A DNA stretch of 64,000 nucleotides from Cacajao melanocephalus (lineage: Eukaryota > Chordata > Mammalia > Primates > Pitheciidae): NCBI GenBank assembly GCA_963573385.1, contig CAUYLG010075664.1, forward strand, positions 96,434-160,433, read 5' to 3'. The notes below the pieces were generated by a model. It did no database searches. It saw only the letters and a list, made by a program, of their open reading frames with translations, and was not told where the DNA came from. Below are positions 43,790-55,530 of the stretch, piece by piece. Position numbers and translations under genes: made by a program. Numbering within the stretch: position 1 is the stretch's first letter; every line of letters begins with the position of its first letter.

Positions 43790-44010
43790 TTACTTTGTGC
43801 TAGATGCTCAAGTTCAAAGACAGCTCCACAACTTGCTAGCTATATGACTATTAACTATGATGTGCCTCTATTTTTTCTTTTTTACTTTTAAAAGTGAGGA
43901 TTTAATAGTTTATATCTCATTTCTGGGGAAGATCAAATAAATTAGTATATGAAAACTGTTTACAGTAATTCCCAATACAGAAGAAGCACTATGCAAATGT
44001 GAACAATTAC
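43790..44010 (+). mobile_element. MIR SINE, diverged
   Basis: 'gacagctccacaacttgcta', 'gctatatgactatta', then 'aaaagtgaggatttaatag' and 'gaagcactatgcaaatg' follow MIR order in sense with many changes. Confidence 0.5.
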
Positions 44011-44661
44011 TGTGGTTACCGCCGCTTCCAAGTAAAGAGAGAACACTACCATCTGACATTAGGTTGCTACAAGCAAAACAAAAAGATTTTCTCATGGCAG
44101 TAAATTCCTTTTTGCTGACGTTGTTGTTCTCTCAAACTCTATTCTGCTAATTAGAGGCAAGAAAAGCTCTAATTCATTTTTTAAAATTACAGTCAATCTA
44201 ATTTGTTTTTCTTTTTACTTCTAATCTTAGACTGAAGTATTTGTAGGAACCACACAATCTCCTAGAGCAAGTCTTCAAACTGGAAACACAAGAAGTCTTT
44301 AAGGAAATTAATTTCCATATTCTTGACTTCCATATGTTCTGTTCCCTAAAGGCTATCATTCAAGAATCTGCCTGAGGTCCCCCAAGTCTTCCTTTTGCCC
44401 CCTTTCTTAATTAACTGGATTTATCCCACTTTATAAAGTACAGCTCTTTCCTCTTCTGAATTCTACATTATCATGGGGGATAGAAATCCTGCAGGCATCA
44501 ACAGAAGATAATATGAGAAAACTTTCCTCTGGAGTTCAGGTCTTGAAAACAAAGCAAGTCTTGAGGGCATTTTTTGGCAGCAAGACAAGAAACTTTATAG
44601 AGGGTCGCACACGTTTTGGGAAAGTCAAGTCTCCCTATCTCTAAGTATGTGTGTATGTGCC

Positions 44662-44665
<4 letters not shown>
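44011..44665. other. No gene or repeat recognised
   Basis: Mixed sequence. Nothing recognised. The 95-codon minus frame at 44498-44785 draws its R/E-rich middle from the TC repeat. Confidence 0.4.

Positions 44666-44705
<40 letters not shown>
44666..44705. repeat. (TC)n microsatellite, about 20 units
   Basis: An uninterrupted TC/CT run of 40 bases. It ends 55 bp before the LTR below. Confidence 0.98.
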
Positions 44706-44708
<3 letters not shown>

Positions 44709-44760
44709 TTTCTTCTCTCTTCTGTATAAATAGCTAAGAGGTAGATAATAATAAAGTTGG

Positions 44761-45251
44761 TGGTAGGCTGAATAATGACTCCCAAAGATGTTCAGGTTTT
44801 AATCTTCAAGCTTGTGAATATGCTAAGTTACATGACAAGGGAGAATTAAGGTTGTAGATAGAGGTATGATTGCTAATCAACTGACCTTAAAACAAAGAGA
44901 TCGTTCTGGCTTTTCTCTGCCCAATCTAATCACAAGGATTCCTTAAAGGAGGAGGCAAAGGAGGTTTGAGTCAGAGCGAAATTTGAAGGTGCTTAGGCTG
45001 ATGGCTTTGAAGACAGAGGAAGGGGCTGCCAGCGGGAGAATGTGGAAGCCTTGAGAAACTGGAAAGTAGAAGGAAATGGATGTTTCCTTATAGTTGCCAG
45101 CAGGAATGCAGCCCTTGCTGATATTTTGATTTTAGCCCAGTGAGATTTATTTTGGACTTCTGATTTCCAGGACTGTAAAATAATAAGGTTGTGCTATTTA
45201 AGGCATTACATCTGTGGTAATTTGTTGTAGCAACAATAAGAAACTAATACA
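44761..45251 (+). mobile_element. MaLR solo LTR (MLT1-type)
   Basis: 'tggtaggctgaataatgact', 'cccaaagatgttcaggtttt', 'gaatatgctaagttacatga', 'gatttccaggactgtaaaat' and the end 'aagaaactaatacaa' follow the MLT1-group LTR order. About 490 bp. No internal region. Confidence 0.75.
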
Positions 45252-46115
45252 ATATGCTTTTTGGGAATGAAAAAGCTAGAGATGCCTTTTAAATTATTTT
45301 TGCCTTAATTACCAATCAAGAAAATAAAATATTTGGTGATAAGAAAATGTTTTTTTTCATGTACTTATAAAAGCCAAACCAAATCAAAAGCATAAAGCTC
45401 CATTTTTATGTACAAAAGATACCACTGCTGTCTCCTATCGGGTAAATGGGCACCAGAGCACTTTTATGCATCTATTCTGGGCAGGTAAATTGTTGCATTT
45501 CAGGAGAGCCATTTGTTAATGTCCATCCTCTTCAATTTAGCAATTTTACTTTTCTGGATTTACCTTTCCACAACAAAGAACATTTATCTAACATAATTTA
45601 AACTAAAAATTAAAAAATAAAAATATCCAAGAGTAGAATACATATGTTATTATTTTTATTTCCAGAAGCATGGAGCACCAACCATATCCATATACAAATC
45701 CTATTTATGTGTAAGGTGAAAACAAGTTTCATAAATTATATATTTGATGTTCCAATTTTATAATAAAGGTAACTCAAAAACTGTCTTGTTTTCCGTGTGT
45801 GTATGGAGGTAAAAGTGTCTATTGGTTTCCTTTTCTTCCTTTGAGCGTCTTCCTTTTATTTCTTTCTAAGGACTCTGTGCATGTCCAAGTATTTTTAAGT
45901 ATAGAAGGAGAAGGGAAGGGAAAGATACTTTTTTTAAATAGAATTGTATGATTTTCTATAATGCCTTTTATTATCTTTGTAGTGCAAAAATGTGCATAAT
46001 GGTAAGTTATCTGTCACTGGAGATTTGGACACCGTGTAATTGTCCAGTGAGGGGCTGAAACTGCAGAAGGGAACACAGCATGGTGTTATCAGAAGCATCA
46101 TATTTCTTTTATTTT
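45252..46115. other. Mostly unrecognised; possible L1M relic at 45475-45700
   Basis: 'gggcaggtaaattgttgcat' to 'ctttccacaacaaagaac' resembles the sense L1M ORF2 end ('...gtaaattg...tagcaatt...'), but weakly. The rest is AT-rich with nothing recognised. Confidence 0.35.
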
Positions 46116-46440
<325 letters not shown>

Positions 46441-46808
46441 GGCAGTGTCATCTTTCTAAAGGGTGGCAGAGTAGAGGTGTCTCCAAGGAAACCTGCAACA
46501 GAGGTATAGGTGTCATAAGAAGAGACCCTGGACACAGGATTGCCTGGAGAACTAGGGAACTAGGACTTTCAGGAAAAACAAATTAAGAAGCAGTGCCAAA
46601 CTATTTAGAGAATGACAAGACAAGAATATCTGAAGTACACTAATACTTGTTTAATGAGAAAGAGTGGTGGCAAGGATTTTTAAAGCGCCCGTACAGTGGA
46701 CATTTCCATGTGAATATCATCTAGAGGAAGAAACAGTACATGAACAGCATCTTCCAAGCCTTCCCAAACCCATCTTTACCTCTGCCCTCCCAAAACTCCC
46801 CCTTCAGT
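46441..46808. other. Unique spacer between inverted Alus
   Basis: Nothing recognised in this interval. Confidence 0.4.
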
Positions 46809-46825
46809 AAAAGTAACTACTCCTT

Positions 46826-47111
46826 GGCCAGGCGCAGTGACTCACACCTGTAATCCCAGCACTTTGGGAGGCCAAGGCAGGCAAATCAGGAGGTCAGGAG
46901 TTCGAGGCCAGCCTGGCCGACATGGTAAAACCCATCTCTACTAAAGATACAAAAAATTAGCTGGGCTTTTTGCTGGGCCCCTGAAATCCCAGCTACTACA
47001 GAGGGTGAGGCAGAAGAATCGCTTGAACCTAGGAGGCGGAGATTGTAGTAAGCCAAGATCGCGCCACTATGCTCCAGCCTGGCAATAGAGCGAAACTCCA
47101 TCTCAAAAAAA
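46826..47111 (+). mobile_element. Alu SINE, full length, with target-site duplication
   Basis: Starts 'ggccaggcgcagtgactcac', ends in an A-tail. 'aaaagtaactactcct' (46809-46824) and 'aaaagtaaccactcct' (47112-47127) flank it with one difference. The 124-codon minus-strand frame across it is antisense Alu sequence. Confidence 0.97.
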
Positions 47112-47127
47112 AAAAGTAACCACTCCT

Positions 47128-48164
47128 CAACTTCTAACCTCATCCAGTATTTTGCCTGTTTTTGAATTTTACATAAATGCAATAATACACTGAATTTTCT
47201 TGCTGTTTTTCTTCTTTTGCTCAATATTAAGTTTATGAATTTTATCCATGGATTTGGCATAAATCTCTTTATAAGTCTAAAGCCATAATTGTGAAATGCA
47301 TAGAAAAGATTAATATTTTTATATTATATGAGTATATTAATACTAATAGTATTTTTATAGCAGAATTAATTGCAAATATCAAGGAGGTAGAGGGAAGTGC
47401 AAAGAATACTGAAACTCAAACAAGATACTTGGGTTACTTTTAGACTCTGTACCTTCATAGGTACATAATTATGTACTGTTGTATTATTGAGTACCATTTA
47501 TCATTATTTTCAATTTGCTCTTTTTGTATTCTAATTCAACTGGCAAGTTACGCTCATTGAGCTATAAATATTCTATGATTCTTTTTTCTGTGGTTCTAGG
47601 GACTTCAACTCTCAATCTTGCTCAGTTTGCATTTTCATCATTTACCCTATATGACTTATGATTTAGCAAGCAAAAGCAGATTTAGAGGCTTACTTTATGA
47701 TAAATCATAATAAATTGCTAAGCAAAAAGTTTTTCACTATCATTTCAAAGGAAAGAACAAATATTCTAGTAAATGCAGAAGCCCATTGATGAGCTCCACA
47801 GGGGAAGAGATCCTCTTGGCACATATGCAGCTTGCTTTGTTTTGTTTTAGCTTTGCTTTGATTTATTTTGGTCTTCTTTTTCTTTCTAACTGATGTTCTT
47901 TTATTCTTTATTCAAGGAGCCTTTAGTGCTCACTTCCCAGATGTCAAGACAACTATGCATGGGTGAGGATACTAATGAGATGAGACATCATGGAGATCAT
48001 GGTGGAGCCAAGGAGAAGGATAAATAAGCAAAGAACTTGTAAGAAATGTGATTAGATTCTAACTTAGTGACTGAGCTATATTTGACCCTGCTTTTAGCCT
48101 GCTTATTTTTCAAAGTTTAAGGAACTATAAAACATTTAAATCTTTTGTTAAGAGAAGTTCAGCC
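47128..48164. other. No gene or repeat recognised
   Basis: AT-rich, with a T-rich low-complexity piece at 47830-47895. Nothing else recognised. Confidence 0.35.
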
Positions 48165-48780
48165 TACTAAAACAGATTAAACACCTACTATGTACCAGAG
48201 ACTCCGTCCTAAACATTGGTGATATTTAGATCATGATAAATTATTAGTGGTCAACAAGTACTCATTCCTATTCCCATCTCTCCACTTCCACGGAAGGGAC
48301 ATGTTTATCTTCTTCATGGATATGTTTGGCTTGGCCATGTGACTTTATTTGTTCAATAAAATGTAGGCACCAATGACATTGTGTCACTTCCAAGATTTAG
48401 CAGCATGTGTCACATATATGTGTTTCTACTTATGCTTTAAGAAGCTTCTAACTTTTGCCATGAGGAGCTTGTCCTCAAGGCAGCCATTGTCTTTCTGGGT
48501 CACAGGATGGGATGGATGGGGCAGAGCTGCTCAGCCTGCGGCAGATGAGCCTGAGAACAAATGCCAGAGAGAGATTGCATTTGGTTATTCCTAGTGAAAG
48601 CTAACACAGAGATGGGCATTACCCCTGTCTTCAAGAAGCTCACATTCTGACGGGTAATTTGCATACAAAGTGGTGAGTCTTGTGGGAGAGCTTTGTCGTG
48701 GAGATAGAAGCTGCTGACCAAGCTGAGTCTAAATGTCTAAAAGTAGCTAACCAGAGAAGAGCTCAGAGTGAACAGAATAT
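48165..48780 (-). mobile_element. L2 3' end, antisense, split by another old repeat
   Basis: 'acacctactatgtaccagag' at 48180 and 'gggcattacccctgtcttca' at 48615 are successive parts of an antisense L2 3' end. The piece between them (about 48230-48600) is an insertion. Confidence 0.55.
48230..48600 (+). mobile_element. Old interspersed repeat inside L2, class uncertain
   Basis: 'ggccatgtgactttatttgt', 'tgtgtcacttccaagattta' and 'cttttgccatgagga' recall a mammalian repeat of the LTR/MaLR kind, but I cannot name it. It separates two halves of an L2 3' end, which supports its being an insertion. Confidence 0.4.
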
Positions 48781-48817
48781 GCAAAGGAGCATAAAAGTTA
48801 CTTATTTTTAGGGCATC

Positions 48818-49240
48818 TGTGATAGTTATTTTTATATATCAACTTGGCTGGGTTAAGGGATGTCCACATAGCTGGTAAAGCATTATTTCTAGGTAAGCCT
48901 GAGAGTGCGTTTTTGAAAGAGATTGGCGTTTAAATGAGTAGACCAAGAAGACTGCCCTCACCAATGTAGGTGGGTGTCAACCCATCTGTTGGGGGCCTGG
49001 ATAGAATGAAAGTGCATAGCAAGGATGGATTCGCTCTCTCTTGAGGTGGGACATACATCTTCCTCTGCCCAAAGAAATCAGAGCTCTAGGTTCTTGGGTG
49101 TTTGGATGCTAGGAATTATGACAGAAGCTCTCCGGTTTCTCTGACCTTCAGGTTCGGACTGCATGACGCCACCAGCTTTCATAGTTTGTCAGCTTGTAGA
49201 CATCAGAGTGTGGGATTTATCTGCATGACAGGATGGAGCA
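48818..49240 (-). mobile_element. ERVL-type solo LTR (MLT2-like), antisense, truncated
   Basis: 'atcaacttggctgggttaag', 'gatgtccacatagctggtaa', 'cctgagagtgcgtttttgaa', 'ccctcaccaatgtaggtggg' follow the same antisense LTR order as the copy at 13214. The last part near 49240 is weaker and truncated. Confidence 0.6.
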
Positions 49241-49324
49241 CCCAAGCCAGATGATGTGTCTGTCCCTCATGTAACAGGATTGGTGGTTAGGGGATATCAC
49301 TACCCCTTCTGAGAGCTCACACGT

Positions 49325-49440
49325 TTGTGTGTCAGATGCTATACTAAGTGGGTAACAGCTCATTTAAACCTGATAGCAACCCTACAAAATAGGTACTATT
49401 ATTATCCTCATTTCACAAATAAAGGAACTAAAGCAGAGGC
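49325..49440 (-). mobile_element. MIR SINE, antisense
   Basis: 'agctcatttaaacctgatag', 'caaccctacaaaataggtac', 'tattattatcctcatttcac' is a well-preserved antisense MIR core. Confidence 0.75.
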
Positions 49441-49494
49441 CCTGTCCGTGGTTTCTACGGCTGATTCTTGGGGTGGGAGAAAGAATGTAAGATG

Positions 49495-49645
49495 GAGGGT
49501 CAGGAGGTGGACTTCTGGTCCTAGTGTCAACTGCAAAGTCCAGGACACCTTCAATCTCTCAGATGATCTTTGTAAAACAGAAATAATACCTGCCTACCCA
49601 CATGTGAGGCATAAGAGCACTTGGAAAACTCATAAAAGACAGTGA
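49495..49645 (+). mobile_element. MIR SINE, sense, opposed to its neighbour
   Basis: 'cttctggtcctagtgtcaac', then 'caatctctcagatgatcttt', 'gtaaaacagaaataatacct' follow MIR in sense. It lies 55 bp from an antisense MIR. Confidence 0.55.
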
Positions 49646-49721
49646 AAATGAGTGGCACATACTGTGACTCTTGATGTTAGAGTCTATCTACCACCCCCAC
49701 AATCAGCCATAGAAACTAGGA

Positions 49722-50025
49722 GCAATCTATCAATCTATCTAATCTATCCTAATCTATCTATCTATCCTCTATCTATCTAATCTATTATTTAGCATCCATC
49801 TATCTATGTATCTACCTATCTATATCTACCTAATCTATTATTTATCTATCATCCATCTATCATCTATCTATGTATCTATGTATCTATCTATCATCTCTCC
49901 TATCATTTATCTATCTAATCTATCCTGTCATTTATCCTATCATTTATCTATCTAATGTATCTATCATCTATCTATCTGCTATCTATCAATCTATCTGCTA
50001 TCTATCTAATCTATCTCATATATGA
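49722..50025. repeat. Compound (TCTA)n tetranucleotide repeat
   Basis: About 300 bp of TCTA/ATCT units broken by variants (TCAA, TCCT, CATT, TGTA). The longest clean runs are only four to five units. Confidence 0.97.
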
Positions 50026-51109
50026 AATATTGTGTCATTTCATTCTTAATGCTATATTCACTGTAATGCTAGGTTACGACTTGAGTCATAGAAATCATGA
50101 AGATGTCCAGTAACATTAATAGAAGTGGAAATTTCAGAACTATGAATGCAATTGTGGCAAGGTTTACTTATACTTGAAAAATATTAAAATGTGTTTTATA
50201 AAAAGTGCATTGTTACATAATTCATTTGACTTGAACAGCTTTTAATACAGTCAAATGAATGGTTAGTTTAATTAAATATAGGATTTGACTCCTGATTCCA
50301 TTTCTCTTGATTGATTTGTAGTTTAATAAAAATGGTCACATAAAATGCTCCTAAAAGCCTAATTTCAGTCATAAAATATGATATTATTCCACTGTCCTCT
50401 GCATAGGAGTGCTGCTATTTTAAACACTGAAATTATATAACTTACTCTAAAAGCAATCACTTCAACTCCCCCAAATTCTATGTTTATGTGTGTGGGGGAA
50501 GTTTTCTGAACAGCAGTGTCCAAAGCTTTCAACAAATAAACCAAAAAAAGGCATCTCTTTCCCAACTCTTACTTTTGTTGCTATGTAATCTCTTAACTTG
50601 CACCTATTCATGTAGGCTGGTGTGGATATATTTTGAGTCACAAAATACAACAGGAGTTAATTTTAAAATACCATTTGTAGTCAATATATGCCCTTCCTGT
50701 TAAGCTATTCGAGATAAAAACTCCACACATTTAGATAATTTAAGTTATTTTAGAAATGTGGCAATGACAATGACTAAAATATGCATATGAGAAGGCTTCC
50801 TTTAGCATGACTTTATTACTTACTGTGGTTATGAATAAAATGGAAAAGCTATTTCACTATTTATGGCTGTGAGATCTTTGTCCCACTGTAATAGGTGATA
50901 TATAATTTTAATTATTAGACTGCTGAAATGATTCTGCAATTTTATGTAATTAAGCATAATATGAGGTTGTTAGGGGTAGTAGTTACAATTCAGCAAATAG
51001 AGGCCCAAAGGTCTTTTTTCCTGTAGGAACTTTTAAACCAGGTCTTGAGGCATTAGGACCATAAAAGACAAATGTTTTTACCTATGCACACATACGTGTA
51101 TGTGTACAC
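50026..51109. other. No gene or repeat recognised
   Basis: AT-rich sequence with short frames only. A short palindromic TG/CA piece at about 51085-51114 is simple sequence. Confidence 0.4.
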
Positions 51110-51485
51110 ATACAGTTTTTAAAAAAGTTTTACTTTGAAATAATTTTAAACTTACAGAAAAGTGACAAAACCTATGTGGAAAGTTTCCTTACATCTCTAA
51201 TCTCATTGCTCCTAATATTACAATTTTACATAGTCATAGTCTAATTAAGAAAAGAGCTTTAACACTGGTACATTTTCATTAACTAAAGTATAGACCTCAT
51301 TCTAATTTCACCAATACTTTCTGCTAATGCTCATTCAGTGTCCAAGGATTCTAGTCAAGACATCAAATTGCATAAAATTGTATTTTTCCCATATATTTCT
51401 CCTGTCTGTAACCATTCCACAATTTTTCTTTGTCTTTCGTGATACTGAAACTTTTTTAAAAGTATTATTTTATTTTTGTTTAGTC

Positions 51486-51921
51486 TGTTTTGTGTAACTG
51501 TTGCAGAAAACCTCAGTCTGAGTAATTAATAAAGAAAAGAGGTTTATTTAGATCACAGTTCCATAGGCTAGGCAGTTCAAGGGCATGGTCCTGGCTTCTG
51601 GTGAAGGCTTTCCTACTGCACCATAACATGGCAAAGGTCAAAGGAGAAGCCGATATGTACAAAGAGAGAAAACTTGAGGGGAAGGGTGACCAGGCTTTAT
51701 AACAATCTCCTCTTTTGGGAATGAATCTATTCCTGTGAGGACTAATCCAGTGACCCCAGAAGGAGAACTTACTCACTACCATGAGAATAGCACCAAGCCA
51801 TTCATTAGGGATCCACCTCCATGCCCCAAATACCTTCCACTAGGCTGTACCTCCCAACACTACCACATTAGGAATCAAATTTCAACAGGAGTTTTAGTGG
51901 AGACAAACTCAAACTATAGCA
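51486..51921 (-). mobile_element. MaLR solo LTR (MST/THE1-type)
   Basis: 'gtaattaataaagaaaagag', 'gtttatttagatcacagttc', 'catggtcctggcttctggtg', 'caccaagccattcattaggg', 'cctccatgccccaaatacct' and the end 'aaactcaaactatagca' are an antisense MST/THE1-group LTR. About 436 bp with TG...CA ends. The 65-codon and 89-codon frames inside are noncoding LTR sequence. Confidence 0.85.
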
Positions 51922-52794
51922 ATTTTAATTGATAAATAATAATTATATACATTTATGGGGTATAATGTGATGTTCTGACACATGTGTACATTGTGTAATG
52001 ATTAAATCAGGGTAATCAGCATATCCATCTAACCTCTACAATTTATCATTTCTCTGTGGCAAGAACATTCAAAATATTTTCATCTACCTATTTTGAAATA
52101 TACATGATTGCCATTTATAGTCACCCTACTTGCAATAGACCACTGGAACTTATTTCTTCTGTTGACTCAATTGTCCCATAAAATAACTTACTGTTGATGT
52201 TTATGGTTTCTTTTGAATAAACATAGAAATTGACCTTCCCAGTCTTGAAACTCAAGAGGGTTACATTTGTGTTATCTGACTTCCTTTTTCAGGAAACCAA
52301 CCAATGGGACTCCTGGATAGTATCAAGGGATTAAAACTCACCAAGTCACTATGCCTAGACAATGGGACATCCGACTCATCACCCATCATGATGGCCTAAG
52401 TGACTACCTGCTTCCTATTGACCAATTCATCTTCCTTATCATACCTAATTCCTTTCCTTTCATACATGGCTACATTTATTTCTTGCTGTATGAACCCCAG
52501 ATTTTAGTTGGTCAGGGAGACAGATTTGAGAGTGACCTCCCATTCTCCTTGGCTGCAGAACTCAATTAAATACTTCCTGGTAATACTCATTGTCCCAGTG
52601 ATTGGCTTTCTATGTAGTAAGCAGCATGACTTAGGCCAAAACTCTGGCATTTTGGTAATGCTATCTAACTCTAATTTTGTACCCATTGGCTAATTTCTCC
52701 CCATTCCCTCTCCTTCTACCTTCCCCAGCCTCTGGTAACAACTGTTCTACTCTCTACTACTATAAATGTCAACTTTTTCACATTTTTACATTGT
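51922..52794 (-). mobile_element. L1MA-type LINE 3' end, split by an LTR
   Basis: 'tttatggggtataatgtgat', 'acattgtgtaatgattaaat' and 'gcatatccatctaacc' on the left; 'ctatctaactctaattttgt' and 'cagcctctggtaacaactgt' on the right of the LTR. The host sequence resumes where it stopped. Confidence 0.75.
52160..52661 (+). mobile_element. ERV1-type solo LTR (MER34-like), family tentative
   Basis: About 500 bp starting TG, with 'ctccttggctgcagaactca' followed by ATTAAA and 'cattgtcccagtgattggct' near its end, as in gamma-like ERV LTRs with the poly(A) signal in R. It interrupts an L1MA-type element. The exact ends are uncertain by several bases. It has no coding capacity. Confidence 0.55.
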
Positions 52795-53690
52795 CCTTCT
52801 ATGAAAGGACAAACAAGGACACTTCAAGACCTTAACAGTCTTGAAGATTAGTCATTTCATAGCCATTCTCAGTTTGGGTTTGCCTGATACCTTCTGGTGA
52901 TAAGAATAGGTTGTGCAATTTTGACAGTACCAAAGAGATTGTGTTGTTTCCTCAGTGTATCATATTAAGGAATCAATGATGTGTATATGTCTTATTATTG
53001 GTGATTTAGCTAAATGTGTGTCTACCGGGTTTCCCTAACATAAAGTTATTATCTGTTCCTTAGTAGTTGTTAAGGATCTTGGGGGAGATACTTTGAGACT
53101 ATGAAGACCCTGTTTCTCTGTAAGCTTTCATTCACTAATTTTAGTCTCCACTGATGTACCTCATTGGAACATTTATTTCCATGGTGTTTGCCTGATAATA
53201 ATTCTTTATATCTTACTTTCTATTAATTGGAATTCTACAGTGACAAAGAACTGTCTCTTCTCTCTTGTTCATTTACTTATTTATATATTTTATTCATTTA
53301 CTTAAAGATTTGTTCCTATTGGTATGAAGTCAGTAATGTTTCTCATTTTTGAAGTTAAAATCTAATTGTATAGTATTTTTGTGTTTCTCAAATTTTTCTA
53401 TCTTAGGCCATTAGGAGTTCCTAAGGTTGATTTCCATGTTCTTTTAACAAGCCTTTCCTCCTTTTAAGTTTTGAGTTTCCTTATTTTCTTGTACCACCAT
53501 ATGATGCTCCAGGATTATCTTGAGTTTTGCCTGCCATAGTCCAGAAATTAACCCCCTCTTCAAGAAGCCCTGGTTCTTTTTATTGTGAATAGGGTTTAGA
53601 AACCAAGATCTGGGTAGTAGGTGTTAGTAGAGCATTACTGCTTCTGGTTCTCTCAGCAGACAGAGCTAGGAAATATATGTATGTTTCATC

Positions 53691-54399
53691 TATGTGAACT
53701 CACTCATGCGTATGTCTATATGTGTATATCTCTTTGTGTATCTAGATACACTTAAAAAACAAAAGTTTGTACAACATTTTCAGTATATATATGTGTGTCT
53801 ATGTGTAAATTTATGTATCCTTAGAAATATATATGTTTATTTAGCCATCAATTAACACAGTTTTCTCATGATTACAACCTATTTTCATTAAATGTTTTCC
53901 CGAGTGTGGCATGTGATATTATCCTCATTTCTTTCTTCATGTCATGACTCATACCTGGAATAAATTTTCTTTTTCATATCTGCTTACTGAAATTCTTCCT
54001 ATTCTTCAAGATTCAACTGCAGTATTTCACTCATGAAAATATGTGTTATTTCTCTCTCGTTTGAATCCATTGTGTTTTCCTCATATTTCTCATGTGGTTT
54101 TTTAATTACATTTTTTGCTACTTTACATGGCATTTGTTTAAAAGATAAACTTGATTTTAACTTAATGTATGTTTTGTTATTTGTATATGTTTTGGGGATA
54201 TTGCAGAGGAAATATTTTGTTTTGTTCTGCTCAGTGTTTTTTAAACACTGACTCTAATACAAACATACTTCTTGGGCCTAGCAATCGTAAAGCCCATCAT
54301 CCACTTTTCTCTGCTATCACAAAACTGTCCATGTGATCTGGTTTTACTTGAACATAGTAATTCATTCCTTTTGCTAAGGCATATTTCTCAGAGTCAATC
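53691..54399. other. No gene or repeat recognised
   Basis: TG/TA-rich simple sequence at 53690-53840. The rest is AT-rich. Nothing recognised. Confidence 0.35.
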
Positions 54400-55530
54400 A
54401 GAACTCTGCATTGGAACTAATAAGAGGACACTGAGAATAAGAATCTATATTGATTTTTAGCTGTGGAAATGTCAGGGTAGATGTGGTCATTATACCCTAT
54501 CCCTCCACCCTACATAGATTTGTAAAGAGCTAAGCTAGGATTTGTAAACTCATTATACTATTTGAGTAATTGCTGGAGAGGCAAGTTTCTCTGGACTTCT
54601 CAGATGTGTACGCCAGTAAATTTAAACTTTTTGCTTATGTTTATTTGAATTCAATGTCTATTACTTGAAAGATTGATACAGAAGTTGGTACCAGGATATA
54701 GTATATAGCAAGTAATAAACAGAAAAATATTGACTTCCCTGAGGTAAAGTAAAGCTACTTCATTCTTAGCAAGGATTCTGTCAATCCTTGCTATGGGCAC
54801 TAAAGGAGTGAATTAAGCCATTCCCTACTGTATTTTAGAACTCAGATTATGAGTGCACTAGAGGATAGAGCTTTAGCTCCAGAAGTAGAAAAATAGCAAG
54901 ATGTACTGGTGTGTTAAGTAAATCCTGAGTCATTCCCTATACTGCAAGGAAGCAAAACAGCTTCCATTTAAGCTTGACTCTTTAAGAGAGCTAAGTGCAC
55001 AGCACACAATTTTCCTAGAGGAGGATGCATCTCCCTATGACCAGCGATTCATGAGCCTTCAGATTCAGATTATGATGCATCTTGTGAAATCAGAAGAACT
55101 AAATTCTTTGTCCCACATTGAAGCTAAATTTAGTAATTAAAAGGAAGTGCAGAACAAAAGATGAGACGATGTTAAGAAAGAATCCCAAGAAATGAAAAAC
55201 ATGAAGCCTCAGACTTTTCCCAAATCCTTCCTATTTTGTATTCTCTATCTGATATGAAAATGAACTATCCCATTTTAAAGCATCATCCACTGAGATAGCG
55301 CCAAGGTGCAGGAAGCAATTCAGTATGCTGTACTACCCCAGCCAATTCTTTCATGTAGCTCTCTGTGAAGTGGGGAGTAAGGCTGACCATTGAGGTTGAA
55401 GCACAGAGCCCCACACCTATTGCTATGGGACAAAATTGTTAACCACGGGAACTGGATGCATGGACCAAACATGTCTGGACAACTTATCTAGTATCACTTC
55501 CTAGAAATAGCATCCATGATAGGTGCTGTG
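54400..55530 (+). mobile_element. Probable ERVL-type LTR end plus internal leader
   Basis: 54400-54670 has the feel of an LTR 3' part, including a TGTGTACGCCAGTAAATTT-like segment. It is followed at about 54676-54693 by 'gatacagaagttggtacc', which resembles the primer-binding-site region of ERVL/MaLR elements. 54690-55530 would then be internal sequence. It is heavily decayed, without a frame of useful length. Tentative. Confidence 0.4.

Larger units (their letters stand above)
51110..53690 (-). mobile_element. L1ME-type LINE 3' region holding three later insertions
   Basis: Left part 51110-51485: 'ttttaaacttacagaaaagt', 'tttctttgtctttcgtgata'. Right part about 52795-53690: 'tctcagtttgggtttgcctg', 'gggggagatactttgagact', 'agaccctgtttctctgtaag'. 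The two parts are consecutive in the old L1 3' region. Between them lie an MST/THE1-type LTR and an L1MA-type 3' end that itself contains an LTR. Confidence 0.65.

Noticed and set aside
44498..44785. 95-codon minus-strand frame with alternating R and E
   Set aside because: The R/E run is the TC microsatellite read on the other strand.
46886..47260. 124-codon minus-strand frame
   Set aside because: Most of it is antisense Alu (46826-47111) running into flank.
49722..50025. CRISPR-like regular array
   Set aside because: The unit is four bases with no unique spacers of constant length, so it is a tetranucleotide microsatellite. Nothing else in the window resembles a CRISPR array.
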